A DNA stretch of 53,610 nt from Nemertoderma westbladi (taxonomy: Eukaryota > Xenacoelomorpha > Nemertodermatida > Nemertodermatidae): positions 1-53,610 of the forward strand of contig JAUCBJ010003722.1 of assembly GCA_032718475.1 (NCBI GenBank). Direction: 5' to 3'. Every line of letters starts with the position of its first letter. The stretch's first letter is position 1. The position numbers and the translations under genes are program-made. Below are positions 1 to 11,219 of the stretch, piece by piece. A model generated the notes under the pieces. It ran no database searches. It saw nothing but the letters and a program-made list of their open reading frames with translations, and was not told where the DNA came from.

Positions 1-1150
1 GGGTGCCCGTAGCCCCCCCAACCCCCCCCCCCCCCCCCCCTTATGACTAGATTTTTATTTGTCATATAGCCTAATTGTACATAATTTTATGCTACCTACA
101 AAAAAAAGGAAAAATCGACCTTGCGGTAAACTACCTAATGACAGCATTATACAGCATATACACCCCATTCGCCTGCCTAAATGCACTGCTATACAGAAGT
201 CGCACTGAATGTAGAGTACACCCACGGCTGTAAGTTATTCTACCCCGAATAAAGTAGGTAGGTACTTTTTCAAAATAATTTTGCATCAAGAATTGCCTCT
301 AAGGCTTTGAAATATTTGGTACAGACCAAGGAATTGCGCTCTGTTTAAGTATTTCAAATTCCATCTTTCAAGAATTGAAAAAAAAAGATGGTTAAATAAT
401 AAATATTTTTCCGTATAATATATGGTATATATATATATATATAATGTATACTAATTGTTAATACCTACTCCGGTTCCCCAGATGTGCCCTAAACGCACAG
501 TTACTAGGCCTACTGTAATACCACACTTTGCTTTGTATGTACAGAACATCCACTGCTGTACATTATTTTACCACGTATAAAGAAGGTACTTTACATAATC
601 ATTTTGCTTCAAGGCACAGAAATAATTGGAGTTTACCAAGAAATTGCTCTTTGTAAGATGCTTCATGCCGGATGTCTCAAAAAGTCACCCATCTTCATTT
701 CTTTGAAGAAGGTAAATAATCGTCTTGCTTTATTTCAAATCATCATACGAATATGCTAATGAGGTTTCGCTGGTGATGACAACAGGGGATAATTCATGGG
801 GAAATTACTTAATGATGATGGAGATACAAATCAATAGTTGTCACACTAAAAGTTATAAAAAGATAAGTTTAACATTTTTGGTTAGCGATTAAGAATAAGC
901 AATCAGATGGATTTTTTTAATGATAAGAAGGAATGGAGAAACTATTAAGCTCAAAATTATAATAAGGTTATTTTATTTGCATACTTGTGTGTGAAGTTTA
1001 TAGAACATTATACATTTTGTATGCTATGATTGGTTTATTATACGGAGTGAGACCTGGGTTGACTTTTCTGTTGAAAACATTTTTTCTTATCGCAGAAAAT
1101 CTAGCACATCTGTGTCTACAGTTTTGGAAATCATACCATATAATGAAAAA
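1..1150. other. No gene seen; poly-C tract and AT microsatellite
   Basis: I see no supportable gene here. The stretch holds a C homopolymer run near 15-41 and a short (TA)n tract near 427-442. The open frame that begins near 987 runs into the SINE at 1153 and is not believed. Confidence 0.6.
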
Positions 1151-1152
1151 TA

Positions 1153-1384
1153 ACAAGCAAAACAAACAGTCGGCCGGAGCTGGAGGCGACCCGAAGGCTC
1201 ATCTTTTGATAGCTGCCACCCGAGGGAAGTGGTGGGCGCTACTCCTATACGTTTTGCTCTCAGTAATTTAACTGAGCCTCATTTTGTGACACCAAGGGGT
1301 GAAACCCTGAGTGGAATCTGGCGGGCTCGAAACTATAACCAATAGGTAACAGGCAAAACGCTCAACCAACTGAGCTACCCCACC
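1153..1384 (-). mobile_element. tRNA-derived SINE, family A, copy 1
   Basis: Read on the minus strand from 1384, the sequence opens with a tRNA-like head. The A-box-like GTAGCTCAGTTGG is followed about 40 nt later by the B-box-like GTTTCGAGCCC, which is a split pol III promoter. The body down to about 1153 matches the segment at 19722-19957 over its whole length, including the block around CCGAAGGCTC and the block around GTGGGCGCTACTCCTAT. Two copies with the same layout and a tRNA-like head define a SINE family. No convincing target duplication was found for this copy. It is not a functional tRNA gene because the head does not close into a cloverleaf. Confidence 0.75.
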
Positions 1385-1639
1385 TTCTTACAGTTATTTA
1401 CAAACACCCCACCGTCTTGCAGTTATTTACAAAGTACGCAAACAGATAATTTAGGTAAATCAGTTAATTTTCGTATATCTAATAGAGACACTTTCTTATA
1501 TAAGCTCTCATGCTGCGCGAATGCTCCTCAACATGTTAATTAGTTGTATCTGTATTTAAAGAAATATTTATTTGCTGTAGATTCGTGGATCACATTAAGG
1601 TTAGGGATTTTGACTAGAGTTTCTACCCCTGATGCGATT

Positions 1640-2605
1640 TAATAGAATCCTATTGTATAGCTTTGCAGCAATTGAGATCAATGGGATTCCTCAAAAAGAT
1701 CCATGTTAGGTTGCCCTTCTTGGGAACAGGCACCAACTTATTTGTTTTCATTTCTTGTAGGACTCTTGTTGTTCTGTACATATCTACTATGATGGGATTG
1801 ATGAGCTTTAAACACTTATTAACGTATTTTAAAGACCTCAGGGGGAACAGCATCTACTCCACTGGCACGATTGGTCTTAATGCTCTTTGCAGCAGCCTTC
1901 ACTTCTGCAAAGGAAATATCGCCAATGGGAATATCTGGGAGTACAGACTCAAACACTTTTACTTATATAAAGTTATTGGGCAATACCCTGTCATTATTGA
2001 GGAGATTTTCAAAGTGCGCCTTCCAACCATTGAGGCGAACGGCTGGTGATTCAGCCTTATCCTTGGTGGTTGGTTGGCTTTTCCGCCTAGTAAGCAAGTT
2101 GATCGATTTCCATGCCTGGGATGATATGATTGCCTGCTGTCGTCAGCCTCATTGATGGCATCAACCTGTTGGTTTATAAGCTCCTGTACATTAACAGAGT
2201 ACTGCCTGTTCAGGGACCTAGATGCAGCCTTAACTGCATTCTTGGCCGCTGTAGTCTTTTTGATTCGGGACTCTTTCTGCGCCTTATTGAGGTTTATTTC
2301 GGCACTTTTGAATTTTGTGGTCAGTCCAGGGGGCCCTTTTCCTGTTTCGGGGGTATACAGGAACTGTTTCTGCAGCTGCTAACTTAACTGCTTCTGTTCT
2401 GTGAAGGCAGTATAGCCCTCGCTGTGATCTGCCGCCTCAGAGGCAAGAACCTCATACCTGTTGCTCAGCTGTAGAGTGAAGCTGGATCTCACACTTGGCT
2501 GTTGGAACAGAGAGGACCAGTCATGCCGCGGCAAGGCAGATTTCGTTGTTCTGCTAGCTCGCTGAAAGACTAAGTCTTACCTTGGCCACAATAAGGATTA
2601 TTAAG
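1640..2605 (-). pseudogene. RTE/L1-like LINE fragment (end of endonuclease to start of RT)
   Basis: Read N to C from high to low coordinates, the minus strand shows the end of an endonuclease region (VAKVRLSLSAS, then DWSSLF near 2540-2520). Next comes the linker typical of these LINEs (LSNRYEVLASE, then LNGWKAHFENLLNNDR near 2040-1990), then AAAKSIKTNRASGVDAVPPEV and KTNKLVPVPKKGNLT at the start of the reverse transcriptase (about 1900-1720). The last string is the RT block that precedes NYRGISL in RTE-like elements. The reading changes frame several times and has stops, so it is dead. It abuts another LINE fragment at about 2605. The plus-strand open frames across this region are shadows. 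Confidence 0.75.
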
Positions 2606-3300
2606 AGTGGACTGGTGAGTGAGCTGCAGTAATTATGATACGGTAGAACGCAAGTTTTGTAGATTAGAAGTTTAGTTTTGACATTTGTTTTGTTTTGACC
2701 ATTAATTTGCCAAAGAAGTGATTGTGAGGTAGACATTTTCGAGATAATTGTTTTTATGTTTTCTAATTGGTGGTCAATTATTACGCCAAGGTATTTAACA
2801 TTTTTGTATTGGGGCATTGTTTTGTTATTTAGCGATAGTGAAATTAATTCAAGTTCTCTGAACTTTAATTAATTTCAATTCTCACTACATTGCGGAATAA
2901 ATTGCGAGTGAGAACTCAGTAAAAATGCAGTCTTCTAATCTGTGTTTAATTTCAAGCCTAACTGTGAAAGCTTACTAAGATGGAAAATATTTTTTATATT
3001 TCAATAATTTGTTGTTCACTTAGTAGATGTGCTGCGTGTTTCGGGTTTTTGCTAGTCACCTTCGCATTGTATTATTTAATGCATCTAAGTCGATGATTAA
3101 GTGTGGTATTCCTCCTCTGTCTGAAATTTTCCTGTTTGATATTAGTGTAGGAGAGAGTTGAACTGATTTTAAGTAATTTTCTTGCTGGAGTGTGGAAAAC
3201 AGTTCTGTGAGTTTTGTAGTAAGATGTCATGGTGAAGGGAGCTGAATGCCTTTGCGACGTCAGGCATTGGTTAGAGCAACGTTTTAGTTATTATGTGGAG
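2605..3300 (-). pseudogene. Jockey/CR1-like LINE reverse transcriptase fragment
   Basis: On the minus strand DVAKAFSSLHHDIL at 3260-3219 is the RT motif-A region (usual form D.SKAFD.V.H). GGIPHL near 3110-3095 sits where the GVPQGS motif is expected. The frame at 2817-2605 reads KYLGVIIDHQL then YKTCVLPYHNYCS, which is the thumb region of jockey/CR1-type RTs. The pieces are in order but in different frames with stops. The catalytic YADD block is not recognisable. This is a different element from the RTE-like fragment just downstream on the same strand. Confidence 0.65.
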
Positions 3301-4200
3301 ATATTGTTTCCATGGAGATTAGTGTTTTCTTTCTAAAGACAAATTATTTACAGTTATTAATGTATTAATTATATATACATTATATGTCATATACATTAAT
3401 GATATTTATTAATCTATATTTGTTATAAACTTATATTGCTATTTGTTCATATATGATTTCTTCGAAGTGTTTTAAGTGACTGAAATAGGGCGGTAATTTG
3501 TTCGGTCACATTTTTTTTAGATTGGATGTTATGATGTTATTCAGTTTGTTTGGGAATCTCGATGTGGTCAGTGATGCGTTAGTTATATAGGTTAGAGGGA
3601 TAATAAATTTTGTTGTTGAGTTTTAAAATTTTAGGTGGTAATTGCAATGGTCCTAATGTTTTATTTATATTAATTTCGTTGATATACATGTATTTGATTC
3701 GAGTGGACAAGTTTCATGATGCGCCACCTAGCGGGTTCGGAAGTTTCTTTTATAAAGGTTTCTGGACAATGTTACATCTATTATTGTATACGACATTTTT
3801 CTTGATGCAGTTATTAATCAACATATTATACCAACTGAGCTGGCCCAACATTTCGAGTAGAAGAACACAGAGACACTCAAACAGACCAGCCATTCACCTA
3901 AACCGTACCCGAGACAGGAAACCCCCTCTATTAACACGCAACTAAATATGATATTTATTGGTTGGTAGAATATCGTTTAACTTTCACTTTGGGTCCATTT
4001 CTCCAAACTATTTGGTGACGATTGATATCTGAATATTAAAATTAATGTTAATTAATTATTTATTTCGTGACATATATAATTATTTAGCAAGTCGTTAGCA
4101 TTTAGCATCGTTAGCATTACTGTAAGAAAAAAAAGCTACTGGCTACTGACCTAGAGCAAATTTTGCATGGACCAAGAAAATAGATTTCTAAGGGTACTTG
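3300..4200. other. No gene seen
   Basis: AT-rich sequence with short open frames only. The ACTGAGCTGGCCCAAC block near 3834 resembles a tRNA A box on the minus strand, but no B box follows. I support no feature here. Confidence 0.5.
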
Positions 4201-4202
4201 TG

Positions 4203-4826
4203 AAATCGCGGTTTAAATTGAAACATCTCAACTTGTTTTATTTCGAAAAATAGCCCCAAAACACGAAAATTGCCATAGGCGCAATGATAAAACACCAGCT
4301 GGCACTCATGAAAAATGTATAGAGATGGCCTGGTAATGCATTCAATAGGAAGGGCAACTAACAAAGAAGTACTTTCTCTGCCAAGTTGTATTATTATCAC
4401 TCTATTCTACAACCCAGACAGTAATCAAACAAAACATTAACTGGTTTAGCTGGCTATTACAGTCTCAGCTGAATAACTCTTCCCAATGCATCCTTGCTAT
4501 ATTAATTAATTGGCGTGCAAGCTAAATGGCTGTTAGTTAAAAAGTGTGTTGGCTACACAGTGTATTGTACTATGCTCTCATCGCATTATTGTTTTATTTT
4601 GAAATTTTTGTGCCAACATTAATACTATGGAGGCTGTATGCTTATAAGGCTGAATAATTACTCAGCCTCAAAATGATTCTCCATAAGGCTAACATTATAG
4701 TTTGAAATATAAAAATCTGTTATAATAATAATATAATTGTTACATTTAATTAATATCATGGTTTACATTGAACAGTGTAAATTGTTAATCGCGGTTTACA
4801 TTGAAACATCTCAACTTGTTTTATTT
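4203..4826. repeat. Interspersed repeat flanked by 38-bp direct repeats
   Basis: A block of about 38 bp, starting AATCGCGGTTTA and ending CTTGTTTTATTT, occurs at about 4204-4241 and again at 4788-4826 with one obvious mismatch. Between them, 4250-4500 is clearly related to 23085-23340: both contain ACACGA.AATTGCCAT, AACACCAGCTG, a shared CTCATGA, a shared CACTCTAT and AGCTGAATA..TCTTCCCA in the same order. It is therefore a dispersed repeat copy, old and diverged. I see no coding capacity. Confidence 0.6.
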
Positions 4827-5717
4827 ATTACAAAAATAAGAACGAATTTGTCTATCACTTCTTGTGCGCGATTGTATTGAATTCATGACAACTGCTGTTA
4901 TTATTATTAATCAATTGACACCTCGACTCCTCTCTGAGACTCCGACTACTCTATCCTATAGAACAAAATAACCATTTCGCTAACTGCTCTCTATCTTCGA
5001 TAATCACAACAGCTTTTATAATTCATTAGATGATTACAACATAATAATTATAGTTTGAAGTTGTCTAGAAAATTTCTCGTACACCACCGGGACTACCCTC
5101 ACGCTAATTGATTATCAGTCAGAAAAAAAGCTTTTACTTGACTCGTACTGTCTCCTACGACTTGCTTCACGGGCCGCTAGGCCCGTCTCTAGTTAGTTAG
5201 TTAATTAATCGACTCAATAATGTATTAGCAACGTGGCCTCTACATAGATAGATACCGGTACCAGTCATTCAGTTAGTGTGTGCAGTTTTTCGGTAAATCT
5301 GTTTGCTCTTTACATTATAGCCCGGTCGGTTGAAAGCTAGCTAGATCTATTGTTCATTTTATTTTCTCCATGCACTGCACAATAGTAATAATGATTGATG
5401 AAAGCGCTTCTATATTTCTCCTGAACTGGGTTTAGTCAATTTTGAGAAAACATATGATATATAAAACATAACTTTTGTGAAAGAAAAATGATATATTTTT
5501 GAGTGAATTCTCAACTGTTATGTATTATATGAATCGAGATAATACCGAAAAGTAATCGTATTACATTTATTGACACAAATTTATTGATAATCGTGTGTCT
5601 GCGGCCGAAACACCGAAATATTATACTTCAATATTCATATCATTAAATTATGTTATACTCAACACGTGGGCTATATGGAAATCGATGCATTACTTAATTT
5701 AATATAATATATAATAT
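4827..5717. other. No gene seen
   Basis: AT-rich intergenic sequence without a convincing open frame or repeat. It ends in a short (AATAT)n-like stretch that provided the target for the SINE at 5731. Confidence 0.5.
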
Positions 5718-5730
5718 AATATAATATTAA

Positions 5731-6007
5731 AGGTTCCACCTTGGTGTAGTGGTTGCATTGAATTCACATCTCCTATAGGTCGTGGGTTCGATCCTCACAT
5801 GGGCCAGGGCAGTTTTCATTTCGGCACGAATGCTTTAAAGGCATCCCTGCCTTACTTCCTTAATTAATTGGTAGCTAAATGAGTACTAGAGTTTCCTCTG
5901 GGAGTAAAGTTCTTGGGGGACCGCACTGGAAGGAAATAAGTCGTCAAAATTTGTGCGTAATCCCTGATCTAACGGCTGAAGAAATTTACTTTACTTTTTA
6001 CTTTTAC
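5731..6007 (+). mobile_element. tRNA-derived SINE, family B, with target duplication
   Basis: The 5' end is tRNA-like: TTGGTGTAGTGG at about 5740 fits an A box and GTGGGTTCGATCCTC at about 5782 fits a B box. A non-tRNA body of about 200 bp follows and ends in a CTTTA/TTTTTACTTTT-type tail. AATATAATATTAA is present directly before it (5718-5730) and directly after it (6008-6020), a plausible 13-bp target-site duplication, though the left flank is itself low-complexity. A shorter relative lies on the minus strand near 10493-10560 and shares the B box and GGGCCAGGGCAGTTTT. A real tRNA gene is excluded because no acceptor stem can form. Confidence 0.8.
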
Positions 6008-6067
6008 AATATAATATTAATTAAAAACATTTAATGTCATTGTCATCATCAACATGTAAAACATTCA

Positions 6068-6122
6068 ATGGGGGGGGAGGGGGGGGGGGTCAATATCACC
6101 CCCCCCCCCCCCTCCCCCCATT
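6068..6122. repeat. G-run/C-run inverted repeat (hairpin)
   Basis: ATGGGGGGGGAGGGG followed by more G, then GTCAATATCAC, then a C run ending CTCCCCCCAT. The single A interruption in the G arm matches the single T interruption in the C arm, so the two arms pair over about 23 bp around a 7-nt loop. Confidence 0.7.
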
Positions 6123-7539
6123 TGTTACATCTCTGAAACAAACGCAGTTGGGAATCTGAAATTTTACTTTTGTTATAAATCTACATTGTCTTCCTAGTAG
6201 TGAAAACGGTTTTAAAAATATTGGGAAGTTTTCGAGTTATAGCACCATCTTTTAACCCTACTTTTGGCACTTTTTTGAGACTTTACAAAATTACATTTCT
6301 TGAATATGATTTGAACATCTCTATTTTTTATTTAGACCGTTTTTTCGGTGTTCGCAATGAGATGGAATTCATATAAATAAGTTATAAATTTCACACTTGT
6401 TTTTTCGCCGTGTGCCAAATTTTCGGTGCCAGCACCAAATTTTTAAATATGCCATTTGGTAAATTGATAGTTTGAACCTGTTTTTTAACACAATAGGGAT
6501 TATTTCGGGTTCTGGTTTGGATAGAATATATACGAGTTGCACAAGGCATATCAAACTTGTATTTTTCGGTGCAAAACTTTTTTTTGTGTGCAAAATTTGG
6601 TGCCAGAACGAAATTTTAAAAATCCATTTAATAGTTAAATTGCTTGTGACGACTTATTTCTCGAATTTTAAAGGTTTATGGTGGCTCTGAATTAAATGGA
6701 ATAAATAATTATCTAACTAGACATCTAAACTTTATTTTTCAGAAGTGGATGCAAAATATGGTGCTAGCACCAACATTTTGAAACCCATAAAATATTTCAA
6801 ATTTATTGTGTCACCTTGTTTCTTGCGTTATACGGGTTTGTGGGGGTTCTGCAGCTGGTTCCACCAACTCTCACTAACAAGTTAGTGCCACTAACCGCTT
6901 AGGGTGGTGTTAGTGGCACTAAGAAAAGTGGCACTTACTTTAACTGTCCCACCACGACCACTAACACTAGCCCTATGCTTAGTGGCACTTACTGCCTCCC
7001 TAAAAGCCGCACTAAGCTTAATTTATTTCAAACAAAGCTGTTTCCTGGGTGATTTATCATAATCATTAAAAATACTGCAGGTACTGTAGATGGCATATTG
7101 GCTGGAAGTGAGTTCTACCATACGTGGATACATGTTATTTGCCGTGATTTATAATTACTAAGATTATCAATACGAAGTATATTTTGCTGCTCATGGTGCA
7201 GGTGTTCGAGGAGAAATAACGGGTTATGCATTATATGTTTTATATTAAAACTCAAGGACTGTATAATAAATTAATTACTAATAGAACTAAAATATAAAAT
7301 ATGATTTATTTTTGTAAAAATACCTTACCACCCACCTGGCCCTCCGCTGGCATTGGTGCTGAATATTGTAGAACCAGTTCTACATTTGCACAAAGAACCA
7401 AAAGTGACCTGCGGCGAAGTGGCAGTGCGGCGAGGTGACCAGCACCCTTTTGTGAATATGTTAAATTGACAATGGAATTTAATTAATTAAACGAAACCAA
7501 AAAACATTTATAAATATGAGAGTACATAAATAAGTTTAT

Positions 7540-8010
7540 TGATCGTACGGAATATTCATAATATTTACAGAATAATATAAAATACTGCTTGGATATTGAG
7601 CGATTTGTGGCCTTTGCGGTCCATAAATACAATTCACGTTGCTTTTCCGACTGGTACCACAACATGGGTACAGTCCAATGCACCCACTATACCAGGCATT
7701 CCTGTCAATCCCAAAGCTCTCCTGTGTCCTACACTTTTGGTCCCCTTCTGGGAACGATATGAATTTGTCAATGTTTGCAACTATATTTGGGATTAACCAG
7801 ATTGCTCGACAGGCGCTGGACTTGGCCACACCGAAACAATAACCGGTGGTAATGGGCAGTTCTTAGAAGAAGCGAAGCAAGACAACCAACCCATCTCTAA
7901 ATTCTTCTAGGAGAGACCTGACAGATTCCTTGTCAAACCTGTAACGCTGATAAAATTCAACGTCATTGTAGACCTGGAAAGGGTTAAATCTGTCCAAAAT
8001 CCGCTGTTAT
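7540..8010 (-). pseudogene. Decayed PIF/Harbinger transposase (DDE_Tnp_4 type)
   Basis: Harbinger transposases cut and paste their element through a DDE catalytic domain. On the minus strand FNPFQVYNDVEFYQRYRF near 7998-7945 matches the N-terminal region of HARBI1-like proteins. FGVAKSSACRAI near 7837-7800 matches the helix-turn-helix segment. GMPGIVGALDCTHV near 7710-7668 contains the first catalytic Asp, and MDRKGHKSLNIQ near 7625-7590 follows in the right order. In-frame stops and at least two frameshifts separate these blocks, and the C-terminal half with the remaining catalytic residues is not recognisable. It lies inside the terminal repeats at 6852 and 8588. Family assignment is firm; activity is excluded. 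Confidence 0.8.
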
Positions 8011-8400
8011 GGCATTTCGTATTGTCGTCGACGAGATTCATATAATATCAACTGACGAGCCGTCATCCTAATCATATATAAATGGATTTCCTTTATTATT
8101 TTTTGTGTTAATATGGGGGCGAAATAATAGACACCTCCGAAAATAAAAAAAAACAATGTAGTAAAGTGTATAAAGTAAAATGTATGCATGTAATGCAAAG
8201 TGGAAATAATGTGTGTAAAGTGGGTGTACAGTACATACAGTATGATAGGGTTCAATCAAAACAAATGAAATATATTTGTAATCAATCGCAAGTAATAATA
8301 TCCGACCAACAAAAGTAAATTCAGCAGTTAGTGTAGCTTTTAGGGATATCTAGAGGTCCCTAAGCAAATCGCACTAACGTGTTAGTGGCACTTACAGTTA

Positions 8401-8583
8401 GTGAGCTTGGTGGAACAGGCTAAGTGATAAGGGTGGCTCAGGTTAGTGGCACTAAGCAGTTAGCACTAACACTAAGCGGTTAGTGAGAGTTGGTGGAACA
8501 GGCTAAGTCATAAGGGTGGCTCAGCTTAGTGGTACTAAGCAGTTAGCACTAACACTAAGCGGTTAGTGAGAGTTGGTGGAACC
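8401..8583. repeat. Subterminal 82/83-bp direct repeats of the Harbinger element
   Basis: Two nearly identical tandem units start at 8401 and 8483, and a partial third starts at 8566. Each begins GTGAG.TTGGTGGAAC and ends ACACTAAGCGGTTA. The first 18 bp of each unit is the terminal repeat sequence, so the transposon end has been tandemly multiplied. Confidence 0.8.
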
Positions 8584-8899
8584 GGCTGCTGAATTCAATG
8601 GAATAAGTAAATATTTATAAGAGTTCTCAATTTTTTAGTTTTCGTCTTTGGGTGAAAATTTTTGTTAAAAATTTTTCAAAATAAGCAAATTGATCAATAG
8701 ATAATATCATATTGTTTCTTGCGTTATACGGGTTATGAGGGACCTGAATCCGATGGAATCAATAAAAACTGCATTGGACATCGCAAACTTGTACTTTTTG
8801 GTAATGGGTACGAAATTTGGTGCTAGATCCAAAATTTGCCATATTACGACGAAAAATACGAGTAGCAATGATCTCTGGAAAATTATAAATGTATTCAGT

Positions 8900-10470
8900 T
8901 AAAATCAGAGCCCCAGAAAACCTCAAAATGTGAAATTATACTGTAGCATCCAACAAGTCAATTAAACTGTTTTATGTTGAAATCAATATGCTTGTTATTT
9001 ATTTTTTTTTATTTTTTGCAGGACTACTTTTTGTAGGACTAAAACTGCCATTTATAGTAATCAGATAATTTTTAAATATCTCCCAATGGATTCAGCTCCC
9101 CAGAAAACCTGTATTGAAAAAAGATTAGATGAAAATTGTAACTTCCAAATTTTTTTAAAATTTATTGTTTAACACCTCTTGAAAATTTGGTGCTCCAAAA
9201 TGACCACCCCAGTAAATATTTTCGAAATTTTTTTTGTTCCGATTCAGACGAGTGAAATCTACGTACAAACAAAAAATCAGACATTGTTGTTAAAGTTTGT
9301 CTAAAATCGGAATCTCGTATTTATTTATACAATATTTTATAACCCGGTACTAATAGGGTTAAAGACTATAATTTCACTGCAATAATATAAAAAAAACTAT
9401 TACAATATCTTGGCTTCAAACAGTATCATATTGCAAATGTGTATTTGGAATGCTTATGAAATAACATCTACAGTTTCTATCACTTGTCCCTGAGTATGCA
9501 TTATCTATATTTCCTCACATCTACATATGTTTGCAATAGCGCGTGACTCCAAGCTAATGCATTTATAAAATACAGGATATGCTGCTATACCTGCTTGCTT
9601 AACGAAGACGAAGTAGAATGGATGGCCTATCTATCCAATGTTGACGACAAATAGTTCACGTTCTGAGAATACTTACGTCCAGGATGGCACAGGAAAAATA
9701 ATCGCATGTAAATCTATTAATAATATCATAGAAACACGCACGTTTCATATTCCATTCATCAGTATATGCATGACTGCAAAATTAAGTATTCCATCAAATC
9801 CCCTATGACGGACCCAGCCAAAGAACATTATATAGAAACATCAGCTTATCGACAACCGCAACTGTTAGGGCGTCTCCGCCGCCACTCGTGAGAGACATGC
9901 CCCACGACACGTCTCCATTATTAGTCTTTGTTAAGTGCTATTCAGAATAACTTTAAATATATAATCTTTTCAGCGGGGTTCACTTTCACCGCGATGTATC
10001 ATCTGTATAATTATAGATAGGTAGATTGAGCAGAACATGATAGACATTTATTTTTATTAAATTACACTGATTTGCCCAGTAACCATAGTAACTATAGTTA
10101 TCACTAAATTATTCAAACTGTGATGATAGTAAGGTAATGAATGGCCCCCCACCCATTAATGTCACAGCAAAATGTTGATTGTGATTGATACTGGTGGCTT
10201 GCGATCTTCCCCGCGGATATCCTGCTAACAAGCTGGAAAGCTTCCTGTCTTCTTTCCAATTACATTACCAAGTTTAATTTGGGGATACTTTGAATGCAAA
10301 CAGGAGATTTCCTGCGTTAATTCGACTTGTCGCATAACTCAACCCACGTTACATCCTAAATATCAAATAATAAAACCATTATGTCCCTTGGGAGTGGGTG
10401 AGGTAAAAAATAAAGTTTATTCGGTTATTCGGTCAATGAATACACACAAAGTCAGACTACTTATTTCCTA
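8900..10470. other. No gene seen
   Basis: AT-rich sequence with no convincing open frame, repeat or splice-bounded exon. A C homopolymer run lies at about 10474-10492. Confidence 0.5.
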
Positions 10471-10492
10471 AAGCCCCCCCCCCCCCCCCCCT

Positions 10493-10562
10493 GGCCTAAA
10501 ACTACTAAAACTGCCCTGGCCCCCATAGGGAGATTGAACCCATGACCTCCGGATATACGCAT
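10493..10562 (-). mobile_element. Truncated tRNA-SINE, family B
   Basis: On the minus strand the B-box region GGTCATGGGTTCAATCTCC followed by GGGCCAGGGCAGTTTT matches the equivalent part of the SINE at 5731-6007. The A box and most of the body are missing. Confidence 0.6.
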
Positions 10563-10583
10563 TTTTAAATATTGTGTACGACC

Positions 10584-10885
10584 ATCCCATAGGGGACAAG
10601 AATATTCGAGAATAGGCCACACAAAGGAGATGTATATCACTGAAATGGGCCTTTTGCTCTTTTATTCAGCAGCTCGCAGAAGGTTAAGTCTAGTCTTTGT
10701 ATTGTCAATTATATTATTATTGTGTGAGTTCCACTTTAAGTTATTTTGAATTGTCACACCAAGTTGCTTGTGTTCGAAAACGATGAGGGCATCTTTTAGA
10801 ATGTAGAAGTACAGTAGCTGTGTATGTGTACCCTGTCAGTGCGTATTTGTCAAATTCTATGTTCCACCCCGACCAACCAAGCCTT
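10584..10885 (-). pseudogene. CR1/jockey-like RT C-terminal fragment
   Basis: The minus strand reads HKQLGVTIQNNLKWNSH near 10770-10720, then NTKTRLNLLRAAE, and after a stop SFVWPILEYSCPLWD near 10630-10585. These blocks follow the RT catalytic core in CR1/jockey-like elements (LGV.I, KA...L, P.LEY..P.W). The part before LGV is weaker but keeps a W.IEFDK-type block near 10870-10850. Dead, 5'-truncated copy. Confidence 0.7.
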
Positions 10886-11219
10886 TAGTGAACCTAATAA
10901 TACAATCTGTTAATACACTAACATTCGGGTCCCCAATGCGACAAGGTGAGCTGGTTGCCTTCGCAGATGAGATTTGCCTTAGCTCAGTGGGTGTTCAACA
11001 GCACGGAGTTCAGACTTGGCAGATTGACGAGGTTTGACGGTATTTGGCGACTTGCCACTAGAGTTCAAGTCCTCATGCAGACCAAAACAATTATTTATCA
11101 AGTTGCTCCCACATTACCGATTCTTTTTAGATAGGCCTTTTTCATATACCTATTTAAAATATAAGGTGATTCCACCACTGTATCGCTCGGCACATCTGTG
11201 TTTGTGTTTACGATATTGA

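Larger units (their letters stand above)
6852..8588. mobile_element. PIF/Harbinger DNA transposon with terminal inverted repeats
   Basis: The left end CAGCTGGTTCCACCAACTCT and the right end (reverse complement CAGCCGGTTCCACCAACTCT) form terminal inverted repeats of about 27 bp. CTG flanks both ends (6849-6851 and 8589-8591). The surrounding degenerate repeat shows CTGAATT undisturbed in sister units, so CTG is supported as a 3-bp target duplication. The subterminal zones are packed with GTTAGT/ACTAAC motifs. Inside, the minus strand encodes a decayed Harbinger-type transposase. TWA is the usual target for this superfamily, so CTG is unusual. Confidence 0.8.
6330..8900. repeat. Degenerate repeat (units of about 150-170 bp), interrupted by a Harbinger element
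   Basis: A set of motifs recurs in the same order on both sides of the transposon: a CTGAATT.AATGGAATAA-like block, a CAAACTTGTA.TTTT block, a GTGC.AAATTTGGTGC block and a TTGTTTCTTGCG.TATACGGG block. Copies are seen around 6360, 6540, 6690 and 6800 on the left and 8590 and 8740 on the right. Units are strongly diverged and of uneven length. I see no coding capacity. Confidence 0.55.

Noticed and set aside
987-1271. 94-codon plus-strand ORF
   Set aside because: Its second half is the antisense body of the SINE at 1153-1384, and the first half has no recognisable feature.
1663-2387. Several overlapping plus-strand ORFs
   Set aside because: They are antisense shadows of the minus-strand RTE-like LINE fragment, whose motifs are clear.
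3823-3850. tRNA-like A box on the minus strand
   Set aside because: No B box follows at a suitable distance and no second copy was found.
5731-5806. tRNA gene
   Set aside because: A and B boxes are present, but there is no acceptor stem or anticodon arm, and the unit continues into a SINE body and tail with flanking repeats.
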